Source: Thamnidium elegans (Eukaryota; Mucoromycota; Mucoromycetes; Mucorales; Mucoraceae). Taken from it: a DNA stretch of 64,000 bases. The notes under the pieces are model-generated. The model saw nothing but the letters and a program-made list of their open reading frames with translations, ran no database searches and had not been told where the DNA came from. The translations under genes and the position numbers were made by a program. Below, piece by piece: positions 10,233 through 23,305 of the stretch. The stretch is from assembly GCA_025201345.1 (NCBI GenBank), contig JAIXMG010000015.1, positions 62,001 through 126,000 on the forward strand. Direction: 5' to 3'. Position 1 is the first letter of the stretch. Every line of letters begins with the position of its first letter.

Positions 10233-12612
10233 ATGTTTCGTGTTTCTTCGTTTATTCTATTCTTTTTTCCTTCCACATTGCTATACTTATACCAAATGTG
10301 TATTCCTGCTTCTACTATTGATTTAAGCACACAAGCTAATATCGACCAAGTCAAGACAACTCATCTTCACTTGAACTGGAATGTTGATTTCGAAGCTCAA
10401 GTCTTGAACGGTAACGTTGTATTAGACTTGGTGACTCTAGTTGATAACGTCAACAAGATTGTTTTGGATACTAGTTATTTGGATATCAAATCTGTGTCTT
10501 TAGGTGAAGAAAAGCTGAAGGTATACACACATATATATATATAGGTACCTTCTTCCTTTATATTAACGTCTATATACTCTAGTATCAACTGGCCGATCGA
10601 TACGTTAGTTTAGGTTCTGCTTTAACTATTGAAGTGCCTACTGTTGAAAAAGCAGGCACTAAATTTCAATTAACCATTGACTATGCTACTACTGAAAAAT
10701 GTACTGCTGTTCAATTCTTGACACCCGAGTAAGTATGCACCTGGTTTTTTTTTTTTTTTTTTTTTTTTTGGAGGGAGAAATACGTTATTCATGCTGGTTT
10801 TTTTGTGTGATATAGACAAACTCTCGGTGGTAAACACCCTTATTTATTCTCTCAAAGTGAACCTGTAAGACCTTTTTTTATTCAAAAAAAAAAAAAAAAA
10901 AAAAAACTTTTCACTAACAAAATAAATTGTAGATTCATGGCCGGGCTATGATTCCCTGCCAAGATTCCCCTAGTGTCAAGGTGACTTACTCTGCTTCTGT
11001 AAAATCTACTCTTCCAGTTGTTATGTCTGCTCTTCAAACCGGTATCGACGATGAAAGTTATGGAGTCAAGACCTATCATTTCAGTCAAAAAATCACCATT
11101 CCTTCTTACTTGATTGCTATTGCTGTTGGTAACTTGGTAGGACGCGAAATCGGTCCTCGTTCCAGAGTTTGGTGTGAACCTGAAATGATTGAGCAAGCTG
11201 CGTGGGAATTTGCTGTAAGAGACTTTTTACATGACTAGAATTTTATATCGTAATGCTAATTTTATATACATATAGGACACTGAATCATTTGTTGCCACTG
11301 GTGAAGATTTATTAACACCTTATGAGTGGGGTCGTTATGATTTATTAGTACTTCCTCCTTCTTTCCCTTACGGTGGTATGGAGGTAAAGAGAAACAATCG
11401 AGTTTTTTTTTTTTTAAGAAAATATAACTAACGTATATTACAAAATAGAACCCATGCCTTACATTTGTCACTCCTACTTTGTTAGCTGGTGATAGAAGTG
11501 CTGTCAATGTTATTGCTCATGAAATCTCTCATAGTTGGATGGGTAATTTAGTCACTACCAATGCTTGGGTAAGTATTTATTTTTGATTAACATGTATTTA
11601 TTTTTAATTGTTTGTTTCTTTATTAGAAACATTACTGGTTGAATGAAGGTTGGACTGTATTTATCGAGCGTAAGATTCTCGGTCGTCTTCAAGGAGAAGC
11701 TACTAGACAATTTGAAGCATTGAGTGGTAAGAACATATCGTATACAAGTAAAAAAGAAATATAGCTAATAAAAACACATGTATAGGTCTCAAATCTTTAC
11801 AAGAAAGCGTCGACTTATTCGGTGCCGACTCATTAAAGACAGTTTTAAACCCTGATCTTCGTGGTGGGGCAGACCCTGACGATTTTTTCTCCAAGGTTCC
11901 ATACGAAAAGGGGTTCAACTTTTTATATCATATTGAAAAGGTTGTTGGAGGACCATCTATCTTTGAACCATATATGAAGGCCTATGTTCAAAGATTTGCA
12001 TCTACTTCTATCTCTACTGAAGATTGGAAGGATTTCTTATTTGAATATATGGAGAAGACACACGGTCAATCCATGGTCGATAAATTGAACACAATTGATT
12101 TTGATACCTGGATCAATAAGCCCGGTATGCCTCCTGTCGATCCTAACTTTGACACCACACTTGCAGATGCCTGTTACGACCTTGCGAAGCGTTGGGATGA
12201 AGCACGCGATCAAGACTTGTCTTCATTCTCCAAAGATGATATTGTCAACTTTTCTGCTGGACAAAAGATTGTGTTCTTGGAGCGTTTAACTGATTGCGAA
12301 CCTTTACCACATAATTTGATTACCAAGATGGATGAAGTTTATGAATTTACTATTAACCATAACGCAGACTTGAGACTTCGTTGGCAACAAATTTGTTTAA
12401 TGGCTAGTTACGAACCTATTTACCCCGAGGTAGTCAAGTTTATTACTGAGCAAGGTCGTATGAAGTTTGTACGTCCTCTTTATCGTCTTTTACATCAAGC
12501 CAAGAATGGAGCTCAATTAGCTGTTGATACATACTTGCAACACAAGTCTTTCTATCATCCTATTGCTGCTCAATTAATCGAAAAAGATATTGGCTTGGTT
12601 AAATCCTTGTAA
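10233..12612 (+). CDS. LAP2: Leukotriene A4 hydrolase/aminopeptidase (M1 family, yeast Lap2-type)
   Basis: Eight exons close in phase: 10233-10520, 10583-10728, 10816-10864, 10933-11214, 11276-11383, 11449-11568, 11627-11726, 11786-12612; 639 aa. The M1 zinc-metallopeptidase signature is complete: GGMEN substrate motif, zinc site [10 protein letters not shown] with the downstream glutamate in NEGWTVFIE, and a proton-donor tyrosine in [11 protein letters not shown]. The C-terminal third is the helical domain typical of the LTA4H branch. The family trims N-terminal residues from peptides and has epoxide hydrolase activity; the yeast enzyme is mainly cytosolic. The first methionine gives an unusual hydrophobic leader ([15 protein letters not shown]). 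A start at 10296 (MCIPASTID) gives a 618-aa protein of normal family length and may be the real or alternative start. Confidence 0.92.
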
Positions 12613-12747
12613 AAAAAAAAATTTGAATAAAAAAAATTTATAAAAAAAAAGGCTTATTTGTAATTTTTTTTTTATTGAAAGAAGACGCACACAAAGGATA
12701 TTTTTTTTTTGTTTGTGATTGAATGATCAAGAAGACGAATTAATTGT

Positions 12748-13201
12748 TTAATCGAAAAGACCGAAACCCATATCCTATTAAATATTAAATATTAGTAAAC
12801 CAAATAACCAAAAAAATAAAATAAAAAAAAACTTACATCATCAGATTCTTCCTTCTCTTCTTCCTTCTCCTCAGCAGCAGGAGCATCGGAAGTAGCAGCA
12901 GCACCAGAGGAGGCAGCGGCGGCACCACCAGTAGGGACAGAAGACATCTTTTCCAAACCTTCAGTGACGAGCTAATACAAAAAAAAACACGAAATATTAA
13001 TTTTTATTGAACAATAATATAATTATTGTTATAAATATTTACCTCGTCAGTGTTCTTACCCTTAAGGGCAGCGATCAAAGAGGTTAAACGTTCCTCCTCG
13101 GCTTCGACACCAACGGAGGCCATGACGGCCTTGACATCAGCAGCGGTAGGTTCGGTCTTACCACCGGCAACAAGAAGAAGGTAGGCTGCGAGATACTTCA
13201 T
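12748..13201 (-). CDS. RPP2: 60S acidic ribosomal protein P2
   Basis: Three exons on the minus strand: 13043-13201, 12837-12971, 12748-12774; 106 aa. The [11 protein letters not shown] start is diagnostic of P2 rather than P1. It is followed by the helical dimerisation domain, an alanine-rich hinge (around residues 70-85), an acidic [13 protein letters not shown] stretch and the invariant DMGFGLFD end, which is encoded almost alone by the 27-nt last exon. P1/P2 dimers form the lateral stalk of the large ribosomal subunit and recruit translation GTPases. The gene is tail to tail with the aminopeptidase (135 bp apart) and its start lies 188 bp from the 3' end of the carrier gene. Confidence 0.97.
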
Positions 13202-13389
13202 GATCAATAATTTACAATGAATGAAAGAGAAGGAAAACAAAAAAGTAAACTTGCTAGCTAACAAAAAAAAAATAAAAAGCAAAAAAAATTTTCGTGACTT
13301 GTTATTTATTTAAAAGGCAGGGTCAGATACAGTACAAGCTTTTTATTTTGGGTATATGTATTTCTTACAAAAATGTTTCCTTTTTCAAC

Positions 13390-14699
13390 TTAGTCAATTT
13401 CTAAAACTTGCTTCATACGTTCATAAGTAAGGAAACTAATAGCTACCATGGGTATCACTTTGATATATCCAATTGTTAATCCAACATAAAATCCTTTAAA
13501 CCCTTTGACACGATATATATCTTTAATTGTATCTTTAAAGGTGACAAACTTGTTGGGTTCCAAAATACCACCTATTTGCATTCTTCTACGTATAATCTAT
13601 ATAACTCTAGTTTTAGTACTTGATTTAATATAATAATATGAATGGTATTTATTTACCTCTAAAGGATAACTTGATGTTTGAGCGACAAGACCTGCTAATC
13701 CACCGCATACCAGCTCCGCCCATGTTTTAAGTGGTGGCTTTTCCAGTACCCTTTTCTGATTAAAAGTCAAATCATCAGCAAACTCATCGAACTCGATAGG
13801 AGATATTGTATAAGGTGTAGCCATTGGATGCTGACGAGCAAATCGAGTAACGATATGATAGAACCAAAATGAAACACCGGCATAAGGTGTCATACCAACT
13901 ACAGTAGGTAAAAATCCACGATAGAAATTCAATACATGAATACGTTGTGCAGGTTCATTATATATCTTTCGACATACTTCGGTTAATCCAGCCCTTCGAA
14001 CCCCTCGATCTCTTACTTCATATGCCATCCTTACTCTAATCAAATCTAGCGGATATGTAAACATGACAGATGTTACACCTAGATATAAAATTATAAATCA
14101 CCAATATCTATACACTGTGAGAATAAAATAAAATAAATTACCTGCTAAAGAACCTGCAATAAATTGTCTAGTAGATGAATCTCTACTTTCTTTAGTAGGC
14201 ATTAAAACTGCTCTAATTTGTTCAAGTACAACAAACTTGATAGCAGCATAAGGAAAAATTCGAATTAATGTAACTGAATGTCCTTGAAATAATCCCATCG
14301 GTCCTTCACGTTTAAAAATTTCCCTTCCTGCTTCAAATACGCCCGTAAATCTACCTAATTAAACTTTTTAGTTGAATTGTATAGTTGTATATATATTTTA
14401 TCCGAATGTTTACCAGAGTATTTATCGAAAATAGGGTTTCTTGCTTGGAATAAAATCTTTACTCGATCCAAAGGAGCAATAGCTGTTTTACCCTACAAAA
14501 ATAATAAAAAAAAAATTCTAAGTAAAAACAAGTGAAACAAAAATAAATAAAAATACGTTACTAGGCAACCAGCAATGCCACCAGCTACTCCAGATCTTAG
14601 GACATAATCTAAACTTTGTTCATTTCTTTTATAGCGTTCCTTATTGAAAGCTCTATTCACAGGAGAATTTGGTTGTAACGGAGTAGCAGTTGTTTGCAT
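13390..14699 (-). CDS. LEU5: Mitochondrial carrier, Leu5/SLC25A42-type (coenzyme A transport)
   Basis: Five exons: 14562-14699, 14414-14492, 14142-14354, 13657-14078, 13390-13596; 352 aa. Three mitochondrial carrier repeats are visible with their signatures [16 protein letters not shown] and YPLEIIRRR. The region [13 protein letters not shown] and [17 protein letters not shown], and the long loop before repeat three, resemble the yeast Leu5 / human SLC25A16-SLC25A42 subgroup, which brings coenzyme A into the mitochondrial matrix. It sits in the inner membrane. The upstream methionine at 14807 gives a low-complexity extension and is rejected in favour of MQTTATPLQ. Subgroup assignment is by recall of the signatures. 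Confidence 0.85.
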
Positions 14700-14900
14700 T
14701 GACCTTTTTATCGAATACTGTTTATATATATATATATGTATATGAATATATAAAAAGGCGAAAAAAAAAAGAAAAAAAAAAGAGAGGAATTTATATACAC
14801 CCCGCAACCAGTTTCTCTCACATTAAAGTAGTCGTGGGAAATGTTGAAAAATGATGGAAGCCTTCAATCACATGATAATATATTTTTTCCCTTTTTTATT

Positions 14901-16807
14901 TTAGGCGGAAGGAGTGAATACGGGTAAAGGATGAGCTTCAGTATTGAATACATAACTCTCTAATGGAATGATATCTTCAGGGCTAAATAACAAGTATAAA
15001 TATTTTAAAGTTTCCGCTAAAAAGAAAGTATCCATTCTATTGTCTTTTGGTGGAGGAACTGTTGTCACATCCTTTAAAGCTGCGTATCCTCCGGCTTGTA
15101 ACTTTGTATACTTTTCAAATGATTCAAATATATTCCATCCCCATTCACTAGTAAAACGTATTAGTTTCCCCACTTTTTTTTTAAAAAAAAAAATATATAT
15201 ATATAAACATTACCGGTATTGTTCTTCTCCTGTCATACGATACAATAAAAATAAACTTTCCAATGTCTCGGGCCTTAATAAATTGTGTGCATCTTGGTAT
15301 CGAATCTCCATATCAGGATCATTAGGTCCACTTAGCTCATTTATATTCATATAAACCAATTCACTCGCTAACCCTGTAGTTGTCATATTATACATTTCAT
15401 AGCAAGTACGCGTAATTTCCTGTCCCAACTTAAAATCTTCTGAATCTTTAGCGTCTAATGGATCTAATTCATGAATAGATGATCCTTCGGTTACACCCAA
15501 TACGAAACTGCCACCCATGAAGCAGACCAAATGATCCATTTTAGGATGTTTATGAGCAGGCTTTCGACTATCCATCAGTTCTGCAATATAAGTGTAATGA
15601 TTTGGATACGTGTATTGAATTAAATGCTTTTTGATACCGTCCATAGCGTGATCGTATCTTTCGCGATATTTAATTTCGGATTTGTCTGTTTGAAGGTATT
15701 GTTTCAACAAGTACTCTAATTAAAGATTTTATACATGTTATTATTATGCAATTAAGTATATATATATATATATATATATTACCGTAGTAACTGTCACCAC
15801 GAGAACCAAGTCGGATTTCTCTGGAAGCAAATTCACCATCAAGAGAACTAAAAGAAGAAAAAAAATAGTAAATAAACGAGTGTAAATATACTTTAGAGAT
15901 AAACATACTCAATATAAATAGGCACTAATCCATCAAGAGCACCAGAATCAGGATTAGTAACAAGCTTATTCATTTGCTCCATTACTTTCTCTGCCGCATT
16001 CCAATACTTCATATCTCCAGTCAAATGACTCAAATACTTGAACTCTAATTGAATTGTAGTTGCCTCTGCTGTACTACTAGGTCCATACCGCTTTGGCACA
16101 CCACTAGATAACTCAATATCCGAATAAGGAATACCAGATTCAGTATCAAACGCATACAACAACCGATCGCCTAAATCAACCGCCTTTTTCAAATACATTT
16201 TGTCATTATTCGAGAGATGGTACGCAGATAACAACCCACCCAAGATACGAATAGTAGTTTCAAATACATTGACCGCTTGATCTTTATTAAAATCAACTTG
16301 ATTCTCAATCCAATCACGAGCTTGGTTATATTCCACAGTTAAATTCATCAACAACATGGTATCTAATGAGTCAATAATCATTAACCCTACACCTCCAGGG
16401 GCCCAGTTATGACCTGTATGTGTAAGCGGTTGATATTCATCTTTACCATAGGCATCGTCAGAATACCCTTTCCAAGCATGTCGAAATGCATCTATAATTT
16501 GTTGTTGACGTGACGCCGTCAGACTATCGTTAGGAACAAGTGAAGAAGGTGGTGGGTATTGTGTAAATAAAAAGGAATCCGATTCAAGTTTCAAACTATC
16601 GTCGATATGCTGTTCCTGTTCAAAGTCATCATCATCAGCTTGTTCATATTCATCTTCATCTGAAATAACAGGAGTAACCATAAAAGGTGGTGGTGTCACT
16701 GGTGAAAATCCCAAGTCTTCAGGTTGTGTAGGTGTAGACGTAAGTGTATTGTCTTTATTCAAAAATACGTAACATAAGATAACTATCGTAAAGATACCAA
16801 CACCCAT
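14901..16807 (-). CDS. MNS1: ER mannosyl-oligosaccharide alpha-1,2-mannosidase (GH47)
   Basis: Four exons: 15909-16807, 15783-15847, 15214-15715, 14901-15147; 570 aa. A single N-terminal hydrophobic segment ([15 protein letters not shown]) makes it a type II membrane protein, followed by an acidic, proline-rich stem (about 20-100). GH47 hallmarks follow: [81 protein letters not shown] and the terminal FNTEAHPL, whose threonine binds the catalytic calcium. The enzyme trims mannose from N-glycans in the ER and times glycoprotein quality control. ER versus Golgi location is inferred from overall similarity. Confidence 0.93.
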
Positions 16808-17112
16808 AAATGTCTTTTTCTTTAAAGACTATTTATATTTTTTTTTAGTATATGACAAATATACTAATAATTTATTTTTTTTTTACTTTATTAGCTTTAG
16901 TGCCGTGTAGTTTATCATATTTATCATCACTATAAAACTCCCTCTCCCCATTTTTCATGGTACGATGAATAGGCAACATGTAATAGTCTAACGGAAAAAA
17001 GAAAAAAAATCGCGCTTTTAAAATATAAAGCATCTCGATTTCATAATTCTTCAAATTACGCTAATTAAAACTATTTTTGTGCTTTTAATAACGAGGTTTT
17101 TTTTTTTTTTTT

Positions 17113-17500
17113 TTTGAGGAAAAAAGGAACTTCAAGCTATCGAAATTACAGCTATCAAACGCTTGACTTCAGCGTATAAACACTCTCTGACCAAACAATC
17201 TGAATGCGGTTTTTGTAAGGATAAGTTCAATTTTAAGTTGTCTTCACATTTTCTTCAAATATTAAAACAACATCCTGAATATTTACAAGCAAGAGCGAAG
17301 AATATGACTGAAGGAAACTATACAATGAAGGTTTGAGGTCCTGTCATTGAAGCTGTATTTGGCCATCCTAAATTGAATGTTATGTGGGGTGAGTATGTAA
17401 ACTCTTCATCGTCAGAAGCTAAGAAGATCGGCTGTGTAGATGGCACGAAGCAAGAAGTATATAGATGATAAGGCTGATTTCCGAATCTGTTATTAAGTAT
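17113..17500 (+). pseudogene. Family N relic (copy C, related to 40.1-40.9 kb)
   Basis: Nucleotide sequence closely parallels 40145-40520: IEIT...LTSAY...SL.KQSE, SSHFLQILKQHPEYLQARAKNMTEG and NYTMKV, then a stop (TGA at 17335-17337) where the other copy has TGG, and later frame loss before the core. The match ends near 17500. This is a truncated, non-functional copy. The downstream block near 17960-18080 also resembles 38420-38495 (gtgaccaaagtggta...agtaatga), so pieces of the same larger repeat are scattered here. Confidence 0.7.
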
Positions 17501-18763
17501 AAAGGCTGGATTAGTGGTAGCTGGTTTCTACCATCAAGATTTTCCACCGTTGTCTCTGATATTTCCCCTCAGTTCCTGTTGTCTCCTCCCCCACAATAGT
17601 TGTTTTCCTACTACTTTTTAATAGTTATGGACAAGACCCCCTTGTATAATCCATAATCATTTTTTTTTCTTTTTCTTTTTTCTTTAATATATGTATCCCC
17701 CACTTATACCAATAAAATAAAAAAAATAATCGTAGTCTTTACTGCCTTTAACTTTTATTTATTATGTCAGATATTTGTTGTTTTCCAGAAATTTACAACA
17801 AAGAATGAGGCAGCTATTGTCTTCATTATAGTATATGTATTTGTGGTACAGTAATAAAACGATCTTTCATACGTAATTTTGAAGCTACAACTCATAGCAT
17901 TCGAAAGTAATTTGTCTCCGTTACAGTGAATCACAAAAAAAAAAAGCTAAGAAATTTTTGGAAACATGCTTCAAACTCATAAAGGCGGTATAAAATGAAA
18001 GTAAACCTTAGTTATGGCGATAAGAATTGTGACCAAAGTGGTATGTACGGAAGCAGTAATGAATCTTACAGTGTACCAAATATCTCTCTCTAATGCAGCA
18101 TCGTCAGTTTTTGCCTAAAATTAAAGAATCAATCTACAGCTACATATGGTATACCAGAAATTTTGTTCAAATAAGTCATTTGTGATTGTTGGGGTTATAC
18201 AAAATATAATAATTGACCAGAATTTCAGCTCTATACATAGATAACATGATGATTCGCTATTGATATCGGTCGAGTTATTTGGGTCACTCTCCGAAATAAG
18301 GAATGGACTAAGGGGGATAAAAACGGTGTGCCGATGGTATAAGTTAGGGAAATGTATGTTTAATAGCTCAGCCAAAGTATACCTTGAATGACGATGGATA
18401 TGTTTCTACTTTACCCTAAATATTCAGGCAGTGAAACCGACCTGGTGCATCACGACTCGAAAGTACATATTGTCCAAATACTTAAATATACGGGGGTGTA
18501 TTTTGTCTACTATAAATTATACAATACTACTTTTTTTTTTTCAAACGGCTGAATATTAGGAAATCTTGGTGGGTGGCGTTTAATTTTTTCCAACTATATA
18601 AACATATGCCTATTTGAGTATAATAAGCATCGATAATCAGGGCTTGAGCCATAAGTTTCTTAAAACAGAAGTGAGAGGGAAGCAGTAAGACTATATTATT
18701 TGATGAAACGTAAAAAAGAAAGTTTATTTTGTAAATAGAATGGTAAAATGAATCTATTCCAAA
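17501..18763. other. Gene-free repeat-bearing spacer
   Basis: No gene supported. A block near 18030-18065 is a diverged copy of 38450-38485. The minus-strand frame at 18121-18375 is cysteine-containing but matches nothing I know and has no supporting exons. Confidence 0.5.
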
Positions 18764-21700
18764 TCAAGTCAAGCATGTTTCGTGATCTTTACATGGATTC
18801 ACAGAAAAAGAAATAATTTTTCGGGTATCCATATTTTTGTGTTCATGAATTAGAATGCGGCCAAAAGAGTTTGTTTGTCGTAATATTTGTCCCTCATTGT
18901 TTGTTTTTTGAACGATTGCCCTGAAACAAACAGAAATACTTTTAGACGCATTGGAGCCAAGATGAAAGAGAGTATTATCCTCATCTATTATAACTTTTTG
19001 TTTTACTATTTCATCTTCTGTTGCTTCTTCAGAAGACAATTGGCTCAGATCTTGTTGTTTCTTCAGCTTGGATAATCGCTTCAGGTACCTTTTAATTTTT
19101 TCGGGCTGGTTTTTACGTTCAGCAATTTTTAACTTTTGTTCCAAATTTTCTATTTCCTCTTCTTCTTCTGTGGTTAAAAACATTTTTTCATTTTGTTGAT
19201 AACCATGATCAATAAAAAATTCTACTTTATATGGCTGTTGTGGTTGTACATGGTCAAATTCCACACCAATTTCAAACATTCTAGACTTCTTGTTGGTATT
19301 TGTCAGAATGATTGTTTCTTTACTAAGATTATTTACGCACGCATTAAAAATCAGTTCAGGTGTAGATAGTTTCATAGTAAAAGATTCGGGTCTACGTATC
19401 ATTGCCTTGAGAGAAATAATATTGGTATCTTGTTTATCTCTAATATTAATCACTTCCAATTGCTCCATAAATGATCCTGGTAATGTAGGCACAAAAGTAA
19501 ATTCAATTTCTTTTTTACCAAATGATCTTATAACACCATATCGACCGGCTCCTATATGAATATCCCCAGACGCAATTGATCCAGATTTTTTTATCGTATA
19601 AAGTAATGGTGTCTCAGATTTGTTATGTAATACAATTGTTTTGTGGTGTCGGTCTCCTCGATCAACAATTCCAAAGTTTATGTTTCTTTGACCCAATTCC
19701 ATGCAAGACTTGCATACCTGAGCTCGAACTATCACTTTACGTAAAACAGGAATAAAATTTTTATAGTATCGTGATCTTTGTTGGTAATCTAAATTGGCCG
19801 TACTTTCTTCATCATCATCAGATGAAGAAGTACTAATTGCGGTCTGATCGAAATCTATTAACCGAAACGAAATAGATGCAGCGTTTTTGGAAGTAAGTGA
19901 ATGATTGGTTATAGTAGGCGTATACACAATAACGATTTCTTCTTCTTCTTTTGGATTTAATTGTAATAGAGAAGTAGAAACTAACTCACCTGTTTCAATT
20001 AAACGAGCAAGTTCAGTTCTCCAAGCTAATTGATACCTCACAAATTGTTCCTCCAATGATTGCCTAGCAAATAAAGGGGTTCTAGACAACGAACCATGCT
20101 CAAGAATAGAAACTAAATCATCTAACGGAACGCGAGACTTTCCCGCTATATCTGGCCAATCAACTGTTTTCTCTCTCGTCTTCTTTAAATGAGTTGTCGT
20201 TCCTGTAATTCCCACGCAAGATTGTTGTTTCTTCTTTTTGTAACGTTTATGCTGTGCTATAAATGTCAGAGACTTGTGATTTGATGTAGGTATAACTATA
20301 GAGCCATCAGCCACTACTTTCAGACTATTATTGACTTTATTTTTTTTCAGTTTACAGGTCTCGGATTGGTTCTTGTTGAGGGCGTTTGATTTGAATGTCA
20401 TGTGTCTTACCATATTTCTTTTATGTTTAAAGGATGAAAATCTTTCGTGTGGTACAGTTGCAAGATCTAAATATGCTGTCGAGTTATACTGAGCATTTGT
20501 CAAACGTGTACGACACTTTTTAGATAATAGCGCATCTATTATTATTTTTGGATATGCATAATATGAATAAATAAAAGATGCCATATAACAGCAACCAACA
20601 TACCTGTTACGGATGGTGTGATTCTATGTTTTTTAAGCTCTGTCTCAGTTGATGATGTAGCTGATGACTTATTTTTCTTCTTTGTATATATCACAATTTC
20701 TTGTTGTGAAGAAGTGGTTATGCCTAATAATAGTGAAGTATCTCTGATGTTGACTAAGGTACATGTTCGAATCGCAGGCGAATTTAATGCAATAGGACCG
20801 AAATCAAGAAAGTTTGTTCCTGTGGGGGTTAAAATACGATAAAATAACGAATGAAAGGTAACTCTATATTTGTCTATATTGGTACTTGAGACTTCTATAA
20901 TTTGATCGTTATCAGGGTTTAGATAATTTTTGAGTTTAATCTGCCGACGATACACCATATTTACTTTGCGTGGGTAAATGTCCAAATTTATTTCTATAGT
21001 ACTTTTAGGTTGCATTAATAATTCACCTTGTGTGCAATTCAATACCTTGGACTCGAATACAAGTTCCACATGAGCACATATGTCTGACTGGTTTATGATT
21101 TGTATTGGAAATGACTTTTGTGTTCCAACATTGGTGTCTCCAAAGTCAATGACTTGGGGTGTGACTTTAACAAACGAGGTGCATGTTTGCGCTTTACATT
21201 GAATTAGTTTGAGCTCCTTCGGTTTAGCGGACTTGTTGGGTCGGTACTGCAACATTATATTAAAATGGCGTCGTATAAATTGTCCTGCGCAAATACTGGA
21301 TGGAGCTTCAAGTGGAGGTCGATATGATACTTGAATTACCCTTTCAACTCCTGGTTTTAATACCATGTCTTCAATTTTGGTATTACAGTGCTCAGTTGTA
21401 AATTCAACTTGTTTAATAGAACTTGTCACAGATGAGACATCATTAATATACACTGTATTAAATGCTGTCAACATATCTATATTGTCTACATCTGCTCAAG
21501 AGAGATGGGATAGATTTTTTTTTAGTTTTTTTCTTTTTTTTTACATAAACTTGAATAGTATGTATATAGATTCACTACCTATAGATTTTGTAGATGAATA
21601 CTCTTCAATAGAACCAAGCGTTTCATGAGATGCGGTAGGAGAAAGAGGACTTGTATCACTTGATGAAGATAAATGACCAGTTGCTGTTATACTAGATTTG

Positions 21701-22854
21701 GAAGAATTACTCCAAGGCTTTATAGAAAAATTGTTTGAAAACCGTCGATTTGTTGAGAAATGGTCATCTTGTTTTACCATAATATCAAATCCCAGTTCAG
21801 CACCATCTGCTATAAATTCGATATCAATAGGCGATTCACTAATGTTATTCAATACGATTTGTTGATTATTCCATGCACCAGATATACAATCACCAAAGTC
21901 TAAACTATTACCACTGGTAACTACCAATGTATCCCAATGCATAAACGCTCTCATTGTAGCATGAATTTTGGTTTGGATAATATTTTGAACATCATTTTTG
22001 TTTTCAATTTGGAGATCGTAATTAAATTTACCTACTTCCTTTGGTGTAAATATAACACGAAATGTATAATGAGAAAAGGGTGCAATTGGTTCAGGTTGAT
22101 TATGGTTTAATATCATAAATGTAGATGCATCCACAAACTGTAACCAAGTATCAATTGCAGTATTGGTAGAGTTAGGAGAGTATGAGGTAGTACCGTTATT
22201 ATTACTATTATTATTATTAGGTTTATTCTTTAGAAACATTAAATCTAGTGTATTCAATCTCCAATAAAGATTAATAGCGGATTGATTAAATATGGTGATA
22301 TCTTTAATATACGTTTCACCCACTAAACTATCTTCAAACATTAGACCAGTATCTAATTCATCCGAAGCAAGAATTGACTGACACACAGTTGCATGGAAAT
22401 CCAAGTCTAAAGTATAGTCATTGCAGGTAAAGAAAACAGAGCCATCGATATGTATTAGATTAGCCGCGGTGGAGAGATCCAAAATAATTGGTAAAAAAGC
22501 AATAATAAAGATAAGCTTTTGATTGGGCTGTAATTTTAAATGATCTGTATGATTGACGTAATTGAACAGTTGATTAAATTGAGAAAGGTCTTGTGGTGCA
22601 GTAAAAGTGGTCCAAGCAGCAGTATTTGTAGCCAAATTTTCTGTACTTAAATCTAAATCTTTAATATTCTCATTTTCAAGTTGAAAGCCTATTTGATCTT
22701 TTAGAGTTGAATCGAGTTTTACCACTATAGTTTCTATAGTCAAGTTTTCAATTTTAAATTGCTGTAAAGAGTGAAAACCGTTATAATAGACATTTTTATA
22801 GACAATCTCGTTACTTGTTATTCTGAATGGAGGAGCAAATAGCTTCTTTTTCAT
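18764..22854 (-). CDS. Large ASH (ASPM-SPD-2-Hydin)/MSP-like repeat protein
   Basis: Three exons: 21579-22854, 20604-21491, 18764-20535; 1311 aa, closing in phase. At least four to five Ig-like ASH-type repeats are visible by the LDFG/xNxG plus polar strand pattern: LDFGDCISGAWNNQQIVLNN, VIDFGDTNVGTQKSFPIQII, FLDFGPIALNSPAIRTCTLV, INFGIVDRGDRHHKTIVLHN and LIFNACVNNLSKETIILTN. A coiled-coil/charged stretch (EEEEIENLEQKLKIAERKNQ) lies near the C-terminus, with a basic, low-complexity region around residue 740-900. ASH domains occur in centrosomal, ciliary and some membrane-traffic proteins. Mucorales lack flagella, so a cytoskeletal or trafficking role is more likely, but the function is unknown. 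It is divergently placed from the gene at 23306. Confidence 0.85.
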
Positions 22855-23305
22855 ACGTAATTATTTTGAAAGAGTGCGTTTATGTGTGTGGGGAAGCAGA
22901 AAAAGAAAAGAAAAAGAAAAGAAAAAAGAAAACTGTAAATAATAACATTATCATTTAAGATTATTGGTTATTTTAAAATCACAGCCTTTTTTTTATATAT
23001 GAAGTAATTCCTACTAATCTATGTACACGTGAGGTGATGAGTGATATACTTTAATAGGCAAAATAATCCCACAAATAAAAGTGCGGAAAGTTAATCAAAA
23101 AAGAAATAAACCCAAACAGTCTAAAAAACGTACCTGATGATTTTTGACATTGGAAATAAATAAACAAAAACGTATGTATAAATATAAAGCTTTTTTCCAT
23201 TTTTTTTATTTTTTTTATTTTTTTTTTATTTTTTTACTTTTGTATAATTAAAAAAAAAGCCACACTATCACACCTATTTAATATATATAAGCACACACAT
23301 ATAAT
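22855..23305. promoter_or_regulatory. Divergent intergenic region between ASH protein and orphan gene
   Basis: AT-rich with repeated T tracts (23198-23238). It must contain both promoters. A TATATATAA sequence at 23282-23290, about 17 bp before the + strand ATG, lies too close to be a normal TATA box for that start. No other element is recognisable. Confidence 0.4.

Noticed and set aside
20536..20584. Alternative start (MASFIYSYY) for the third exon of the ASH protein
   Set aside because: Lies in a 68-bp intron; splicing at 20535 joins the frames in phase and keeps one continuous 1311-aa protein.
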